Below are positions 18,701 to 33,616 of a DNA stretch of 64,000 nucleotides, one piece after another. Every line of letters starts with the position of its first letter. The first letter of the stretch is position 1. This DNA is from Tepidanaerobacter acetatoxydans Re1 (GTDB lineage: Bacteria; Bacillota; Thermosediminibacteria; Thermosediminibacterales; Tepidanaerobacteraceae). The notes below the pieces were generated by a model. It was not told where the DNA came from, searched no databases, and was given only the letters and a program-made list of their open reading frames with translations. The DNA lies in NCBI RefSeq assembly GCF_000328765.2, contig NC_019954.2, positions 186,001 through 250,000 on the forward strand, written 5' to 3'. The position numbers were made by a program, and so were the translations under genes.

Positions 18701-19494
18701 GGTATGTAGCTACACCTGTATTTGACGGTGCTGAAGAAAGCGAAATCCTTAGCACGCTTAAAAAAGCCAATGTTTCAGAAGATGGCAAAGTTGAGCTGCG
18801 GGATGGTCGGACAGGTATTCCGTTTGATCGTCGGGTGACGGTGGGTTATATGTATATGCTCAAATTAGCTCACCTAGTTGATGATAAAATCCATGCCCGC
18901 TCTACTGGACCTTACTCGCTGGTTACTCAGCAGCCACTGGGAGGTAAAGCCCAGTTTGGCGGCCAGAGATTTGGAGAAATGGAAGTATGGGCATTGGAAG
19001 CTTATGGTGCCAGCTATACCTTGCAGGAGATGCTTACGGTAAAATCTGACGATGTTCTCGGTCGCGTAAAAACCTACGAGGCTATAGTTAAAGGAGAAAA
19101 CGTGCCCGAACCAGGGATACCTGAATCGTTTAAGGTTTTAATAAAAGAACTTCAGTCCCTAGCTCTTGATGTAAAGATTTTGTCTGAAGATGCAGGAGAA
19201 ATACAAATCAAGGAAGACGATGATGAAGATGAAGAAGAAACGGTACTAGAGGTAAACTTAGAGGGTATGGAAGCCGATGAAGAAAAGTCAGGTATAAATA
19301 ATAATAGTAATGATGAAGACTCAGACTCGGATGATGCAGATGAAATTAATGAAGATGACATCATTTATGATGATTATGATGATAAAGACGATGATACAGA
19401 GGACGAAAATATTGACTTGGCTGATATAGAAGTGGAGTTTATTGACCTTGATGATGATGATGCGGATAAAGGTGATGAATTAGATAATATTTAA
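15790..19494 (+). CDS. rpoB: RNA polymerase beta subunit
   Basis: Forms the catalytic core of RNA polymerase together with beta'. It starts at TTG 15790 after GGGGTGAGGG. The protein has 1234 residues. Core motifs are visible: the rifampicin-pocket region [71 protein letters not shown] around residues 455-530, [20 protein letters not shown] near 745, and the clamp segment [22 protein letters not shown] near 1060. The rifampicin residues look like the sensitive type. After residue about 1135 comes an unusually long acidic tail of roughly 100 residues rich in Asp and Glu. rpoC follows after 33 bp. No rplKAJL genes precede it. Confidence 0.97.
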   Translation: MVKPISIGDRTRWSYSKINEVMEMPDLIEIQRDSYQWFLDEGLGEVFRDISPIEDFTGNLVLEFIDHKLETVPKYSEDECRERDVTYAVPLKVKVRLINKETGEVKEQEVFMGDFPLMTENGTFIINGAERVIVSQLVRSPGVYFSSQRDKNGRELFSGTIIPNRGAWLELEMDSNEVLYVRVDRTRKMPVTVLLRALGYGTNAQILELMGEDEKILRTFEKDNTENQNEALIEIYKRLRPGEPPTVENARSLLESLFFDSKRYDLAHVGRYKFNKKLRLKDRITGKISAENVENPETGEIILKKGDKISRKAAELLESLKIKELKVELPSDRSESRTQGEYHPKVVKIVSNGYSQEPGPEGNRTEKHITVEDIIASVNYFVNLPHKIGSIDDIDHLGNRRLRSVGELLQNQFRIGLARMERVVKERMTIQDVDTITPQGLINIRPVVASIKEFFGSSQLSQFMDQTNPLAELTHKRRLSALGPGGLSRDRAGFEVRDVHHSHYGRMCPIETPEGPNIGLIGSLSTYARVNQYGFIETPYRRVDKERCVVTDEIDYLTADEEDAFIIAQANAPLDEEGRFVQKRIVARYADETIVVPAEDVDYMDVSPKQLVSVATALIPFLEHDDANRALMGSNMQRQAVPLLITEAPLVGTGIEHKVAMDSGVMILARNSGVVERVTGREIVVRRDSDGSLDVYRVRKFIRSNQGTCINQRPIVKKGERVAKGQPIADGPSTDHGELALGRNVLVAFMPWEGYNYEDAILLSERLVKDDVFTSIHIEQYEAEARDTKLGPEEITRDIPNVGEDALKDLDDRGIIRIGAEVQAGDILVGKVTPKGETELTAEERLLRAIFGEKAREVRDTSLRVPHGEYGIVVDVKIFTRENNDELSPGVNELVRVYIAQKRKISEGDKMAGRHGNKGVISRIMPAEDMPFLPDGTPVDIVLNPLGVPSRMNIGQVLETHLGWAAKALGWYVATPVFDGAEESEILSTLKKANVSEDGKVELRDGRTGIPFDRRVTVGYMYMLKLAHLVDDKIHARSTGPYSLVTQQPLGGKAQFGGQRFGEMEVWALEAYGASYTLQEMLTVKSDDVLGRVKTYEAIVKGENVPEPGIPESFKVLIKELQSLALDVKILSEDAGEIQIKEDDDEDEEETVLEVNLEGMEADEEKSGINNNSNDEDSDSDDADEINEDDIIYDDYDDKDDDTEDENIDLADIEVEFIDLDDDDADKGDELDNI

Positions 19495-23081
<3,587 letters not shown>

Positions 23082-23142
23082 TGGTAGAATATATGAGTGT
23101 GTCTTTTGGCTCTCTTTATAAATAAAGGGGGAGGGCGAGAAA

Positions 23143-23391
23143 ATGCTTGATAAATTAAAAAAGGCCTCCAAAAAAACCATAGGTACCAAACAAACCTTAA
23201 AAGCTATCGAAAAGGATCAGGTTTGTATGGTTTTCATAGCTGAAGATGCTGAAGAGCATATAGTGTCTGAACTAAAAAGGATATGCAAAGAAAAAGGCAT
23301 CGAAGTTATAGCTGTGAATACTATGAAGGAATTGGGGGATGCCTGTGGAATTCAGGTAGGGGCAGCCTCTGCTGCAATCTTAAATTCATAG
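23143..23391 (+). CDS. L7Ae-family K-turn RNA-binding protein (YbxF-like)
   Basis: An 82-residue member of the L7Ae/L30e/S12e/Gadd45 family, which binds kink-turn RNA. The start is ATG 23143 after GGGGGAGGGCG. Sequence: KKTIGTKQTLKAIEKDQVCMVFIAEDAEEHIVSELKRICKEKGIEVIAVNTMKELGDACGIQVGAASAAIL. It lies between rpoC and rpsL, as ybxF does in Bacillus. A strong terminator separates it from rpsL here, so it may close the rpoBC unit. Confidence 0.9.
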   Translation: MLDKLKKASKKTIGTKQTLKAIEKDQVCMVFIAEDAEEHIVSELKRICKEKGIEVIAVNTMKELGDACGIQVGAASAAILNS

Positions 23392-23401
23392 CATTGCTTT
23401 T

Positions 23402-23428
23402 AAGATGCCCCTATAGGGGCATCTTTTT
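23402..23428 (+). terminator. Terminator between L7Ae-like gene and rpsL
   Basis: AAGATGCCCC (23402-23411) and GGGGCATCTT (23416-23425) form a perfect 10-bp stem with a TATA loop and a T-run. Confidence 0.92.
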
Positions 23429-23483
23429 AATGCATATATATATTTTTGCTTATTAATTCAATTACATGGAAGGAGGTGCCAAG

Positions 23484-23864
23484 TTGCCAACTATAAATCA
23501 ATTGGTAAAACAGGGAAGAAAGAAAGTAGAGTACAAATCTACGGCTCCGGCCCTTAAAGGCTCACCCCAGAAACGAGGAGTATGTACCGTTGTTAAGACA
23601 ACTACACCGAAAAAACCTAATTCGGCCTTAAGAAAGATTGCCAGGGTAAGGCTTACCAATGGTATTGAAGTTACAGCATACATTCCGGGTATTGGTCACA
23701 ATTTACAGGAGCACTCGGTAGTGTTGCTTCGAGGAGGTAGGGTCAAGGACCTTCCCGGTGTCAGATATCATATTATCCGAGGAGCTTTGGATGCTGCCGG
23801 TGTGGCAGATCGCAAGCAGGGCAGGTCCCTTTATGGTGCCAAAAAGCCTAAGAAAAATAGTTAA
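23484..23864 (+). CDS. rpsL: 30S ribosomal protein S12
   Basis: Decoding-site protein of the small subunit, 126 residues. The start is TTG 23484, with AAGGAGGTG at 23469-23477; an ATG at 23466 overlaps that site. The streptomycin-determining loop [11 protein letters not shown] has the wild-type lysine, as does [13 protein letters not shown]. rpsG follows after 12 bp. Confidence 0.97.
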   Translation: MPTINQLVKQGRKKVEYKSTAPALKGSPQKRGVCTVVKTTTPKKPNSALRKIARVRLTNGIEVTAYIPGIGHNLQEHSVVLLRGGRVKDLPGVRYHIIRGALDAAGVADRKQGRSLYGAKKPKKNS

Positions 23865-24347
<483 letters not shown>

Positions 24348-24395
24348 CCAGCCGTTGAACAGTAAAGACTTGGCATAAGAAAGGAGTGTAAAATT

Positions 24396-26462
24396 GTGCC
24401 TAGGCAAGTTACATTAGAAAAGATAAGAAATATAGGTATTATGGCACATATAGACGCCGGTAAAACTACGACAACTGAAAGGATACTCTTTTATACCGGC
24501 AAAGTTCATAAGATGGGAGAAACTCACGAGGGATCAGCCGTAATGGACTGGATGGAGCAGGAGCAGGAAAGAGGAATTACCATAACATCGGCTGCTACAA
24601 CGTGTTATTGGAAAGGTCATCGTATAAATATTATCGATACGCCAGGGCACGTGGACTTTACGGTGGAAGTTGAAAGGTCTTTGCGAGTTCTCGACGGTTC
24701 AGTAGCTGTTTTTTGTGCAAAAGGTGGCGTAGAGCCTCAATCTGAAACTGTATGGCGCCAAGCCGATAAATACAAGGTTCCGAGAATTGCCTATATAAAT
24801 AAAATGGATATTGTCGGAGCAGATTTTGAAAATGTTATATCTATGATGAAAGAAAGATTGGGAGCCTATCCAGTTCCTATACAGATACCTATAGGCAGTG
24901 AGGAAAATTTCAGAGGCATCGTCGATTTGGTTCATCAAAAGGCTTATATATTTAAAAATGATATGGGCACTGAAATAGAGGAAGAAGATATACCGGAAGA
25001 TATCCGCGACAAGGCCATGCATTACCGAGAAAAAATGCTGGAAGCCCTATCGGATGTTGATGATGAAATAATGATGAAATATCTTGAAGGTGAAGAAATA
25101 CCTGAAGAAGATGTACGCCGCGCCATAAGAAAAGGTTGTGTAGAGGTTAGATTAACACCGGTGCTCTGCGGTTCTTCTTATAAGAACAAAGGAGTGCAGC
25201 AATTATTAGATGCTATAATGTATTATATGCCTTCGCCGCTTGATGTACCGCCGATAAAAGGCATAAATCCTGAAACCGGCGAAGAGATTGAAAGACATGC
25301 AAGTGATGATGAACCTTTTTCAGCGCTGGCCTTTAAAATTGTCAGTGATCCGTATGTAGGAAAGCTGACCTATTTTAGAGTGTATTCCGGCACACTTAAA
25401 TCCGGATCATATGTATATAATTCTACGAAGAATAAAAAAGAGCGCATAGGGCGAATTCTCTATATGCACGCAAATCACCGCCAAGAAGTTGATGAAGTTA
25501 TGACCGGCGATATAGTTGCGGCAGTTGGCCTTAAAGATACTGCAACGGGTGATAGCCTTTCCAGCGAAGATCATCCTATAATTTTAGAATCTATGCAATT
25601 TCCGGAGCCGGTCATTAGAGTAGCAATTGAACCTAAAACTAAAGCCGACCAAGATAAATTAGGTGTGGCCTTGCAGAAACTTTCAGAAGAAGATCCGACA
25701 TTTAAAACCTATACTGACCAAGAAACCGGTCAAACCATTATTGCCGGCATGGGAGAACTCCACCTGGAAATAATAGTGGACAGAATGTTAAGAGAGTTCA
25801 AGGTGGAAGCAAATGTAGGCCGTCCACAAGTAGCTTATAAAGAAACCATACGCAAGACAGTAAAATCCGAAGGTAAATTTGTAAGACAGTCTGGCGGACG
25901 AGGTCAGTACGGACATGTTTGGCTGGAGTTAGAACCTCTGGAACAAGGTAAAGGCTATGAATTTGTCAATAAAATTGTCGGTGGTGTAATTCCCAAGGAG
26001 TTTATTCCCGCAGTAGATGCAGGTATACGTGAAGCGCTTACCAGCGGTGTATTAGCCGGATATCCGGTTGTAGATATAAGGGCTACTTTATATGATGGTT
26101 CTTACCATGAGGTTGACTCATCGGAAATGGCCTTTAAGATCGCCGGTTCCATGGCTCTTAAAGAAGGTATGAAAAAAGCTTCACCAGTGCTGCTTGAACC
26201 GATTATGAAAGTAGAAGTTGTAGTACCGGAAGATTATTTAGGTGATGTTATCGGAGATATCAATGCTCGCAGAGGTCAAATGGAAGGTATGGAACCACGA
26301 TCGGGTGCTCAGATAGTTAGAGCGTTTGTGCCGCTATCAGAGATGTTTGGATATGCAACTGCTTTAAGATCAAAAACTCAAGGTCGCGGGATATATACCA
26401 TGCAGTTTTCTCACTATGATGAGGTCCCAAAGAATATAGCAGATACAATAATTAATAAATAA
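24396..26462 (+). CDS. fusA: Elongation factor G
   Basis: GTPase that drives translocation and, with RRF, ribosome recycling. It starts at GTG 24396 with AAGGAGTG at 24380-24387. 688 residues. G1 [14 protein letters not shown]2 [11 protein letters not shown]3 DTPGHVDFT and G4 NKMDIVGAD are intact, and domains II-V follow to the C-terminal [13 protein letters not shown]. Followed by a short tandem repeat and then tuf. Confidence 0.98.
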   Translation: MPRQVTLEKIRNIGIMAHIDAGKTTTTERILFYTGKVHKMGETHEGSAVMDWMEQEQERGITITSAATTCYWKGHRINIIDTPGHVDFTVEVERSLRVLDGSVAVFCAKGGVEPQSETVWRQADKYKVPRIAYINKMDIVGADFENVISMMKERLGAYPVPIQIPIGSEENFRGIVDLVHQKAYIFKNDMGTEIEEEDIPEDIRDKAMHYREKMLEALSDVDDEIMMKYLEGEEIPEEDVRRAIRKGCVEVRLTPVLCGSSYKNKGVQQLLDAIMYYMPSPLDVPPIKGINPETGEEIERHASDDEPFSALAFKIVSDPYVGKLTYFRVYSGTLKSGSYVYNSTKNKKERIGRILYMHANHRQEVDEVMTGDIVAAVGLKDTATGDSLSSEDHPIILESMQFPEPVIRVAIEPKTKADQDKLGVALQKLSEEDPTFKTYTDQETGQTIIAGMGELHLEIIVDRMLREFKVEANVGRPQVAYKETIRKTVKSEGKFVRQSGGRGQYGHVWLELEPLEQGKGYEFVNKIVGGVIPKEFIPAVDAGIREALTSGVLAGYPVVDIRATLYDGSYHEVDSSEMAFKIAGSMALKEGMKKASPVLLEPIMKVEVVVPEDYLGDVIGDINARRGQMEGMEPRSGAQIVRAFVPLSEMFGYATALRSKTQGRGIYTMQFSHYDEVPKNIADTIINK

Positions 26463-26494
26463 AATTAACAAATAAAATTAACAAATAAAAAGAA
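26456..26494 (+). repeat. Three tandem 13-bp units between fusA and tuf
   Basis: AAATAAAATTAAC occurs twice in succession, followed by a degenerate third copy AAATAAAAAGAAC, starting at the fusA stop codon. It fills the gap before the tuf ribosome-binding site. Confidence 0.8.
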
Positions 26495-26517
26495 CAACAA
26501 TATTAAGGAGGATAAAT

Positions 26518-27723
26518 ATGGCAAAGCAGAAATATGAAAGGAAAAAACCCCATGTAAACATAGGGACAATAGGTCACGTAGACCATGGCAAGACAACCCT
26601 TACAGCAGCAATAACCAGAGTATTATCAGATGTGGGACTATCAAACTTTGTAGACTACGACAACATCGACAAAGCACCGGAAGAAAGAGAAAGAGGAATA
26701 ACCATAGCCACATCCCACGTAGAATACGAAACAGAAAACCGGCACTATGCCCACGTAGACTGCCCCGGCCACGCCGACTACGTAAAAAACATGATAACCG
26801 GAGCAGCCCAGATGGACGGAGCAATACTAGTAGTATCAGCAGCAGACGGCCCAATGCCCCAGACAAGAGAACACATACTGCTTGCCCGTCAAGTAGGCGT
26901 ACCCTACATTGTAGTATTCCTAAACAAAGCCGACATGGTAGACGACGAAGAACTAATAGAACTAGTCGAAATGGAAGTAAGAGAACTACTTACAGAATAC
27001 GAATTTCCCGGAGACGACATACCAATAGTAACCGGCTCAGCCCTAAAAGCCCTAGAATGCGGCTGCGGCAAAAAAGACTGCAAATGGTGCGGCAAGATAT
27101 GGGAACTCATGGAACAAGTAGACAACTACATTCCCACACCAGAACGTGACACAGACAAACCCTTCCTCATGCCAATAGAAGACGTATTTACAATAACCGG
27201 CAGAGGCACCGTAGTCACCGGCAGAGTAGAAAGAGGCACCGTAAAAATAGGCGACGAAGTAGAAATAGTAGGCATAGCAGAAGAAACCAGAAAAACCGTA
27301 GTAACCGGAGTAGAGATGTTCAGGAAACTCCTAGACTCCGCAGAAGCTGGAGACAACATAGGAGTATTACTCAGAGGCATAAACAGAGACCAAGTAGAAA
27401 GAGGAATGGTACTTGCCAAACCCGGCAGCATCAAACCCCACACCAAATTCAAAGGCCAGATATACGTCTTAAAGAAAGAAGAAGGCGGCAGACACACACC
27501 ATTCTTCAACGGCTACCGGCCTCAGTTCTACTTCAGGACAACCGACGTAACAGGCTCCATAACCCTGCCTGAAGGCACAGAGATGGTAATGCCTGGTGAT
27601 AACGTAGTCATGGATGTCGAACTTATAGCACCCATAGCTATTGAACCAGGGCTTAGGTTTGCTATTCGTGAAGGTGGCAGAACCGTAGGAGCCGGTGTAG
27701 TAACTGAGATAATTGAAAAATAA
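26518..27723 (+). CDS. tuf: Elongation factor Tu
   Basis: Delivers aminoacyl-tRNA to the ribosome. 401 residues. G1 [11 protein letters not shown]2 RGITI, G3 DCPGHADYV and G4 NKADMV are intact. The start is ATG 26518 with AAGGAGG. Near residue 183-193 there is a cysteine cluster, [12 protein letters not shown] (four Cys in addition), in the loop before the domain I/II junction; similar loops occur in some other Clostridia. Synonymous codon choice is unlike the neighbouring genes: from about 26560 to 27590 codons end almost always in A or C (AAC, GAC, TAC, GTA, ATA), then the last 130 bp revert to the local style. Confidence 0.98.
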   Translation: MAKQKYERKKPHVNIGTIGHVDHGKTTLTAAITRVLSDVGLSNFVDYDNIDKAPEERERGITIATSHVEYETENRHYAHVDCPGHADYVKNMITGAAQMDGAILVVSAADGPMPQTREHILLARQVGVPYIVVFLNKADMVDDEELIELVEMEVRELLTEYEFPGDDIPIVTGSALKALECGCGKKDCKWCGKIWELMEQVDNYIPTPERDTDKPFLMPIEDVFTITGRGTVVTGRVERGTVKIGDEVEIVGIAEETRKTVVTGVEMFRKLLDSAEAGDNIGVLLRGINRDQVERGMVLAKPGSIKPHTKFKGQIYVLKKEEGGRHTPFFNGYRPQFYFRTTDVTGSITLPEGTEMVMPGDNVVMDVELIAPIAIEPGLRFAIREGGRTVGAGVVTEIIEK

Positions 27724-27763
27724 GTATAACAATCCATAAATCCGAACGTAAGGAGGGACATAA

Positions 27764-28071
27764 ATGGCCCATCAAAAGATAAGAATACGTCTGAAGCTTT
27801 TGACCACGGGATACTCGATCAATCGGCCAAGAAAATCATAGAAACGGCTAAAAGAACCGGGGCCAAAGTATCGGGGCCTATACCTTTACCCACGGACCGG
27901 AGTATCATAACCATACTTCGGGCTCCACACAAGTATAAGGATGCCCGGGAGCAGTTTGAATCCAGAACCCATAAGAGACTAATAGATATAAAACAACCAA
28001 ACCAGAAAACTGTCGATGCTCTTATGAGACTGGATTTGCCGGCAGGAGTCGATATTGAGATAAAGCTGTAG
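27764..28071 (+). CDS. rpsJ: 30S ribosomal protein S10 (frame broken by one base near 27797)
   Basis: First gene of the S10 operon; S10 also acts in antitermination with NusB. The start is ATG 27764 with AAGGAGGG at 27750-27757. The first frame gives [11 protein letters not shown] and then runs into a TAG at 27839. Adding one base after AAG (27796), probably a G making GCT, restores [33 protein letters not shown] through to IEIKL. The repaired protein is 102 residues, exactly the standard S10 length. A single-base deletion in the sequence is the natural reading, because the gene is essential. Confidence 0.92.
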
Positions 28072-28089
28072 TAACGGGAGGTGATTTTG

Positions 28090-28725
28090 ATGATTTCAAA
28101 AGCCATTTTAGGTAAAAAACTAGGCATGACTCAAATTTTTAGTGATACGGGTGAGGCTTTACCTGTAACCTTAGTTGAAGCAGGACCATGCCTTGTGATT
28201 CAAAAGAAAACTGTGAATAATGATGGCTATAGCGCAATTAAAGTAGGCTATGAAGATATTAAAGAAAATAGATTGAACAAACCGCAAAAAGGCCAATTTA
28301 CAAAAAACCAGTTGGCATTCAAACGTTATATGAGAGAATTCAAGATGCAAGATGCAGACAAGTACAATGTTGGCGATGAAATAAAGGCAGATATCTTCCA
28401 GCCGGGAGATAAAGTAGATGTGACCGGCATATCAAAGGGTAAAGGCTTTGCAGGCGGAATAAAACGCTGGAATTTTAAGCGCGGTCCCATGGCTCACGGT
28501 TCCATGTACCATCGCAGACCGGGTTCCGGAGGTGCTACCGCTCCTGCCAGAGTATTTAAGGGAAATAAGAGGCCGGGGCACCTAGGAGCAGAAAAGTCTA
28601 CTGTACAGAACCTTGAAGTAGTGAAAGTAGATCCGGAGAAAAATTTATTAATGATAAAGGGCTCTGTACCCGGACCTAAAAAATCGCTGCTTTTTATTAA
28701 GAATACCGTAAAGAGCGGAAAATAA
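28090..28725 (+). CDS. rplC: 50S ribosomal protein L3
   Basis: Early-assembly large-subunit protein near the peptidyl transferase centre. The start is ATG 28090 ([17 protein letters not shown]), with GGGAGGTG at 28076-28083; the GTG at 28081 overlaps the site. 211 residues. Contains [22 protein letters not shown] and the tip loop HRRPGSGGA. Precedes rplD. Confidence 0.97.
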   Translation: MISKAILGKKLGMTQIFSDTGEALPVTLVEAGPCLVIQKKTVNNDGYSAIKVGYEDIKENRLNKPQKGQFTKNQLAFKRYMREFKMQDADKYNVGDEIKADIFQPGDKVDVTGISKGKGFAGGIKRWNFKRGPMAHGSMYHRRPGSGGATAPARVFKGNKRPGHLGAEKSTVQNLEVVKVDPEKNLLMIKGSVPGPKKSLLFIKNTVKSGK

Positions 28726-28744
28726 TCATGAAAGGAGGAGCCCA

Positions 28745-29371
28745 ATGCCAAAAGTAACTTTATTTAACATAGCGGGAGAGCAGATAGGCGAAATTGAGCT
28801 TTCCGATGATGTATTTGGCGTTGAAGTTCGGCCAGATATTATGCACCGAGCAGTAGTTAACTATTTAGCAAACCAGAGGCAGGGAACTGCAAACACCTTG
28901 ACTCGAGCCGAAGTGGCCGGTGGCGGACGAAAACCCTGGCGGCAGAAAGGCACTGGAAGAGCACGGCACGGCAGCATAAGATCACCTTTGTGGAGAAAGG
29001 GTGGCGTTATTTTTGGGCCGAAGCCTCGCTCATTTAAGTCAACTATGCCTAAGAAGCTTAAGAGGCTTGCATTAAAATCAGCTCTTAGTGCAAAGGTTGT
29101 CGAAAATGAACTTATTGTAATAGATAGTCTATCGATGGAAGCACCTAAAACAAAAGAAATGGTTTCAATTTTAAAGAACTTAAATGCAGATAAAAAATCT
29201 CTTATAGTAATAGCTGCAAAAGATGAAAATGTAGAAAAATCTGCACGCAATCTCCCCTCAGTCAAGACAACATATGTTAACACCTTGAACACATACGATA
29301 TACTCAATCATGACAATCTAATCATGACAAAAGAGGCAGCTGAGCTGGTGGAGGAGGTGTATGCAGGATGA
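28745..29371 (+). CDS. rplD: 50S ribosomal protein L4
   Basis: Lines the exit tunnel; in some bacteria it represses the S10 operon. 208 residues. The tunnel loop [23 protein letters not shown] is intact, so no macrolide-resistance deletion is seen. The ATG follows AAAGGAGGAG. The stop overlaps the rplW start (ATGA). Confidence 0.97.
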   Translation: MPKVTLFNIAGEQIGEIELSDDVFGVEVRPDIMHRAVVNYLANQRQGTANTLTRAEVAGGGRKPWRQKGTGRARHGSIRSPLWRKGGVIFGPKPRSFKSTMPKKLKRLALKSALSAKVVENELIVIDSLSMEAPKTKEMVSILKNLNADKKSLIVIAAKDENVEKSARNLPSVKTTYVNTLNTYDILNHDNLIMTKEAAELVEEVYAG

Positions 29372-29658
29372 AGAATCCGCATGACATCATTATTCGTCCC
29401 TGGATTACAGAAAAAACCATGGATATGCAGCAGCAAAAAAAATATGTATTTATCGTTGACAGAAAAGCAAACAAAACTGAAATAAAAAATGCTTTAGAAT
29501 CAATTTTCGGGGTAAAGGTTGCTAAGGTCAACACTATAAATGTAAGAGGAAAAGTTAAACGGATGGGTAGATTTGAAGGTAAACGGCCAGACTGGAAAAA
29601 AGCCATAGTAACCTTAACCGATGACAGTAAAACTATAGAATTCTTTGAAGCCATATAG
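29368..29658 (+). CDS. rplW: 50S ribosomal protein L23
   Basis: Exit-tunnel protein that docks trigger factor and SRP. 96 residues: [60 protein letters not shown]. The start ATG overlaps the rplD stop by 4 bp, so the two are translationally coupled. Confidence 0.96.
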   Translation: MKNPHDIIIRPWITEKTMDMQQQKKYVFIVDRKANKTEIKNALESIFGVKVAKVNTINVRGKVKRMGRFEGKRPDWKKAIVTLTDDSKTIEFFEAI

Positions 29659-29716
29659 GTTTTGTAGTTTTATTGCAATAATGGGTTTGATTTGATACAG
29701 AGAAGGAGGGAATAAT

Positions 29717-30544
29717 GTGGCTACAAAAAAGTTTAAGCCTACAACGCCGGGACGCAGATTTATGAGTGTTTCATCCTTTGAGGAAATTACCAAAAAGGAG
29801 CCTGAGCGGTCTTTGGTAGAAATCTTAAAGAATAAAGCCGGCCGCAACATGCAGGGCAGAGAAACCATTAGGCATCGCGGCGGTGGCCACAAGCGTAAAT
29901 ATAGGATTATTGATTTTAAAAGGGATAAAGATGGTGTGCCGGCTAAAGTTGCAGCTATAGAATATGATCCAAATCGCACTGCATATATAGCACTTTTACA
30001 TTACGCCGATGGCGAAAAACGGTATATTTTGGCACCGGCAGGCCTTTCTGTCGGGGATACGGTTCAATCGGGTGAAAATGCAGATATCAAACCGGGCAAT
30101 GCTCTTAAATTAGCAAACATACCGGTGGGCACTACAGTTCACAACGTTGAGCTTATTCCTGGCAAGGGTGGACAAATGGTAAGATCTGCCGGCACATCAG
30201 CACAGCTTATGGCTAGAGAGGGTGGCATGGCAACACTGAGACTGCCTTCGGGCGAGATGCGGATGGTGCCGGAAATCTGCCGAGCTACAATCGGCCAGGT
30301 TGGAAATATCGAACATGAAAATATTTCTATCGGTAAGGCAGGCAGGTCGCGTTGGATGAATAAAAGACCCCATGTTCGCGGTGTGGTTATGAATCCTGTA
30401 GATCATCCGCATGGCGGTGGCGAAGGAAAATCGCCTATTGGGCGGAAAAGTCCTGTTACACCTTGGGGCAAGCCAACTCTTGGATATAAAACCAGGAAAA
30501 AGAATAAGGCATCGGATAAATATATTGTCAAGCGCCGCAAGTAG
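29717..30544 (+). CDS. rplB: 50S ribosomal protein L2
   Basis: Primary 23S rRNA binder near the peptidyl transferase centre. It starts at GTG 29717 after GAAGGAGGG. 275 residues. Conserved [16 protein letters not shown] and the catalytic-region [15 protein letters not shown] are present. An ATG at 29715 is in a different frame. Confidence 0.97.
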   Translation: MATKKFKPTTPGRRFMSVSSFEEITKKEPERSLVEILKNKAGRNMQGRETIRHRGGGHKRKYRIIDFKRDKDGVPAKVAAIEYDPNRTAYIALLHYADGEKRYILAPAGLSVGDTVQSGENADIKPGNALKLANIPVGTTVHNVELIPGKGGQMVRSAGTSAQLMAREGGMATLRLPSGEMRMVPEICRATIGQVGNIEHENISIGKAGRSRWMNKRPHVRGVVMNPVDHPHGGGEGKSPIGRKSPVTPWGKPTLGYKTRKKNKASDKYIVKRRK

Positions 30545-30559
30545 AAGGGAGGTAAATTC

Positions 30560-30844
30560 ATGAGTCGTTCAACAAAAAAAGGGCCCTTCGTTGAGAAAAA
30601 ACTTTTAGCTAAAATTAGCGAAATGAATCAGAAAAGGGAAAAGAAAGTTGTCAAGACCTGGTCCAGGGCTTCTACTATATTTCCTGAGATGGTTGGTCAT
30701 ACTATAGCAGTTCATGATGGCAGAAAGCATGTGCCTGTTTATATAACTGAAGACATGGTAGGCCATAAATTGGGAGAATTTGCACCTACAAGGACTTTCA
30801 GAGGACATGGGGCCCATACTGAAAAATCCACAGCACTTAAATAA
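30560..30844 (+). CDS. rpsS: 30S ribosomal protein S19
   Basis: 30S head protein that forms intersubunit bridges. 94 residues: [69 protein letters not shown]. The start is ATG 30560 with GAAGGGAGG. Confidence 0.97.
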   Translation: MSRSTKKGPFVEKKLLAKISEMNQKREKKVVKTWSRASTIFPEMVGHTIAVHDGRKHVPVYITEDMVGHKLGEFAPTRTFRGHGAHTEKSTALK

Positions 30845-30897
30845 ATTGTTCAAGATACTTTAAAGTTATGATAAACCTTGTAAAGGAGGTATATAAG

Positions 30898-31236
30898 TTG
30901 GAAGCAAGGGCACAGGCCAGATATGTGAGGATTGCACCCAGAAAGGTGAGAGTCGTTTTAGACCTCATTCGAGGAAAGCAATTGGAAGAAGCCTTAAATA
31001 TATTAAGATTTACACCTAAAGCAGCTTCTCGACCGTTGGAAAAATTATTGCGTTCAGCTGCAGCGAATGCTGAAAATAACTTTGATATGAATATGGATGC
31101 CCTGTATGTTGCCGAATGCTATGCTGACCAGGGACCCATCTTAAAAAGATTTCGTCCCAGAGCTCAGGGCAGGGCAGCCTCTATACACAAAAAAACCAGC
31201 CATATTACTATAGTTCTTAAGGAAAAGGAGGGATAG
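30898..31236 (+). CDS. rplV: 50S ribosomal protein L22
   Basis: Lines the exit tunnel opposite L4. The start is TTG 30898, because AAAGGAGGT at 30881-30890 sits just upstream; the open frame extends a further 10 codons without a ribosome-binding site. 112 residues: [26 protein letters not shown] to [11 protein letters not shown]. Confidence 0.95.
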   Translation: MEARAQARYVRIAPRKVRVVLDLIRGKQLEEALNILRFTPKAASRPLEKLLRSAAANAENNFDMNMDALYVAECYADQGPILKRFRPRAQGRAASIHKKTSHITIVLKEKEG

Positions 31237-31239
31237 AAT

Positions 31240-31935
31240 TTGGGACAAAAAATACACCCTCATGGGTTAAGAGTTGGAATAATTAAAGATTGGGATTCAA
31301 GATGGTATTCAAAAAAGGATTTTTCCGACCAGCTTTTAGAAGACTTTAAAATCAGAGAATATATAAAGAAAAAGCTGTTTACGTCCGGCATATCCAAAAT
31401 TGAAATAGAGCGAGCTGCAAACCGCATAAGAATAACAATTAATACTGCAAAACCCGGAATGGTTATCGGCAGAGGCGGTAGTGGTGTTGATGAACTAAAA
31501 AGCGAACTGGAAAAGATGACAGATAAGCAGGTTTCAATAAACGTAATTGAAATTAAAAATCCTGATATTGATGCTCAGCTTGTAGCAGAAAATATCGCTT
31601 CACAGTTGGAGCGGCGTATATCCTTCAGAAGGGCCATGAAACAATCAATATCCAGAGCTTTAAAATCCGGAGCAGAAGGCATTAAAACCATGGTAAGCGG
31701 TAGGCTCGGCGGCACAGAAATCGCAAGGTCCGAGATGTATCATGAAGGAACCATACCACTGCAAACGCTAAGAGCAGATATAGATTATGGTTTTGCAGAA
31801 GCTCATACGACTTACGGTAGAATTGGTGTTAAAGTTTGGATATATAAAGGTGAAGTCCTTCCGGTGAAACAGAAACAAAATCCCGAGGAAGGGGGAGAAA
31901 CAAACAATGTTGATGCCGAAACGGGTCAAGTTTAG
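31240..31935 (+). CDS. rpsC: 30S ribosomal protein S3
   Basis: Forms the mRNA entry channel and has helicase activity there. It starts at TTG 31240 after AAGGAGGG. 231 residues. KH domain motif [15 protein letters not shown] near residue 70; C-terminal domain [31 protein letters not shown]. The end overlaps rplP by 29 bp. Confidence 0.97.
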   Translation: MGQKIHPHGLRVGIIKDWDSRWYSKKDFSDQLLEDFKIREYIKKKLFTSGISKIEIERAANRIRITINTAKPGMVIGRGGSGVDELKSELEKMTDKQVSINVIEIKNPDIDAQLVAENIASQLERRISFRRAMKQSISRALKSGAEGIKTMVSGRLGGTEIARSEMYHEGTIPLQTLRADIDYGFAEAHTTYGRIGVKVWIYKGEVLPVKQKQNPEEGGETNNVDAETGQV

Positions 31936-32341
31936 AAAACAGCAGCGTGGGAAAATCAAAGGCAACGCACACAAAGGCAATCAGGTAACATATGGCGAAT
32001 ACGGTCTTCAAGCATTAGAGCCTGCATGGATAACCAGTCAGCAAATAGAAGCCGCCCGTGTAGCTATGACTCGATATATTAAAAGAGGCGGTAAAGTCTG
32101 GATAAAGATATTTCCAGATAAGCCAGTAACCAAAAAGCCAGCAGAAACACGTATGGGAAGCGGTAAAGGTTCTCCGGAAATGTGGGTGGCAGTGGTTAAA
32201 CCGGGTCGTATTATGTTTGAGCTGGCCGGAGTTTCGGAAGAAGTAGCGAAGGAGGCCATGACTCTCGCCTCCCACAAGTTGCCTATAAAAACGAAAATAG
32301 TAAAACGCTTAGAATTGGGCGGTGATTTAAATGAAGCTTAA
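31907..32341 (+). CDS. rplP: 50S ribosomal protein L16
   Basis: Positions A- and P-site tRNA on the large subunit. 144 residues. The start is ATG 31907, with GGGGGAG at 31891-31897 inside the end of rpsC. Conserved [63 protein letters not shown] and [20 protein letters not shown]. Confidence 0.97.
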   Translation: MLMPKRVKFRKQQRGKIKGNAHKGNQVTYGEYGLQALEPAWITSQQIEAARVAMTRYIKRGGKVWIKIFPDKPVTKKPAETRMGSGKGSPEMWVAVVKPGRIMFELAGVSEEVAKEAMTLASHKLPIKTKIVKRLELGGDLNEA

Positions 32342-32546
32342 GCAGATTCGTGACCTTACTGATCAAGAATTGCTGCAAAAGGAAAAGGATTTAAAGGGCG
32401 AACTGTTTAACCTCCGGTTTCAGGCAGCCACCGGTCAGCTTGATAACCCCATGAGGATTCGTGAAGTTAGGAAGACCATAGCACGGATAAAAACAGTCCT
32501 CACGGAAAGACAAAATGAAAAGCTAAAGCTTGGCAGCCAAAAGTGA
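32331..32546 (+). CDS. rpmC: 50S ribosomal protein L29
   Basis: Small exit-tunnel rim protein of 71 residues ([56 protein letters not shown]). The ATG lies within the last 11 bp of rplP, so it is probably translationally coupled. Confidence 0.95.
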   Translation: MKLKQIRDLTDQELLQKEKDLKGELFNLRFQAATGQLDNPMRIREVRKTIARIKTVLTERQNEKLKLGSQK

Positions 32547-32566
32547 TATAAGAAGGAGGGATATGC

Positions 32567-32827
32567 ATGGCCGAACGAAAAAATCAGAGAAAGGTCCGCA
32601 CGGGAGTTGTGGTCAGCGATAAAATGGATAAGACCATAACTGTTGCTGTGGAAAGGTTAATGAGACACCCGCTTTATGGAAAAACCATAAAGAGAACCAA
32701 AAAATTCAAGGCTCATGATGAAAACAATGAGTGCAAAGTGGGCGATGTTGTAACCATCATGGAAACAAGACCCCTTAGCCGTGATAAGCGCTGGAGACTG
32801 GTTAAGATCGTAAGGAAAGCCCAGTAG
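32567..32827 (+). CDS. rpsQ: 30S ribosomal protein S17
   Basis: Primary 16S rRNA binder of 86 residues: [71 protein letters not shown]. The ATG follows GAAGGAGGG. Confidence 0.96.
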   Translation: MAERKNQRKVRTGVVVSDKMDKTITVAVERLMRHPLYGKTIKRTKKFKAHDENNECKVGDVVTIMETRPLSRDKRWRLVKIVRKAQ

Positions 32828-32844
32828 AGAAGGGAGGTTTTTGC

Positions 32845-33213
32845 ATGATACAAGTTCAAACAAGACTCAATGTAGCTGATAACACAGGTGCTAAGGAATT
32901 GATGTGCATAAAAGTTTTAGGCGGTTCAGGGCGTAAGTTTGCCAATATAGGGGATGTGATTGTTGCCTCAGTTAAAAGTGCAACACCCGACGGCGTTGTT
33001 AAAAAGGGAGACGTTGTTAAGGCTGTTATTGTTAGAACAAAAAAGGGTTTACAGCGTCGTGACGGTTCGTATATTAGATTTGACGAAAATGCCGCAGTTA
33101 TCATAAGCGATGATAAAAACCCCCGCGGAACACGTATTTTTGGACCCGTAGCTAGGGAGCTTCGTGAAAAGGACTATATGAAGATTATATCTTTAGCTCC
33201 GGAAGTGTTGTAA
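32845..33213 (+). CDS. rplN: 50S ribosomal protein L14
   Basis: Large-subunit interface protein of 122 residues, full length: [46 protein letters not shown] to IISLAPEVL. The ATG follows GAAGGGAGG. Confidence 0.97.
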   Translation: MIQVQTRLNVADNTGAKELMCIKVLGGSGRKFANIGDVIVASVKSATPDGVVKKGDVVKAVIVRTKKGLQRRDGSYIRFDENAAVIISDDKNPRGTRIFGPVARELREKDYMKIISLAPEVL

Positions 33214-33272
33214 CCCTGAGTAATTTTTCCAATCGGAAAAACATGAAGTTGCTTTACGAGGAGGTGTGTTTC

Positions 33273-33596
33273 TTGGAAAAGGTTCATATAAAAAAAGGTG
33301 ATACTGTTTGCGTTCTTTCAGGAAAAGACAAAGGTAAAAAGGGCAAGGTTATAAAAGTTTTCCCTAGGAAAAAGAAAGCCATAGTTGAAGGCGTTAACAT
33401 GGCAACTAAACATCAAAAACCTACGGCTAATATGCCGCAAGGTGGAATTATGGGGGTGGAATTGCCTATTTACACCTCTAAACTAATGATAGTTTGCAGC
33501 AAATGCAATAAACCTACTCGAGTGGGTCATGCAATACTTGCCGATGGGTCAAAGGTTCGTGTGTGTAAAAAATGTAAAGAGGTTTTGGATAGATAG
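33273..33596 (+). CDS. rplX: 50S ribosomal protein L24
   Basis: Assembly-initiating protein with a KOW domain. The start is TTG 33273 with GAGGAGGTG at 33259-33266; the frame upstream to 33243 has no ribosome-binding site. 107 residues: [49 protein letters not shown]. The C-terminal [11 protein letters not shown]...CKKC is a four-Cys zinc-ribbon-like tail found in many Clostridia. Confidence 0.95.
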   Translation: MEKVHIKKGDTVCVLSGKDKGKKGKVIKVFPRKKKAIVEGVNMATKHQKPTANMPQGGIMGVELPIYTSKLMIVCSKCNKPTRVGHAILADGSKVRVCKKCKEVLDR

Positions 33597-33616
33597 ACAG
33601 GAAGGGAGGTAGCATT

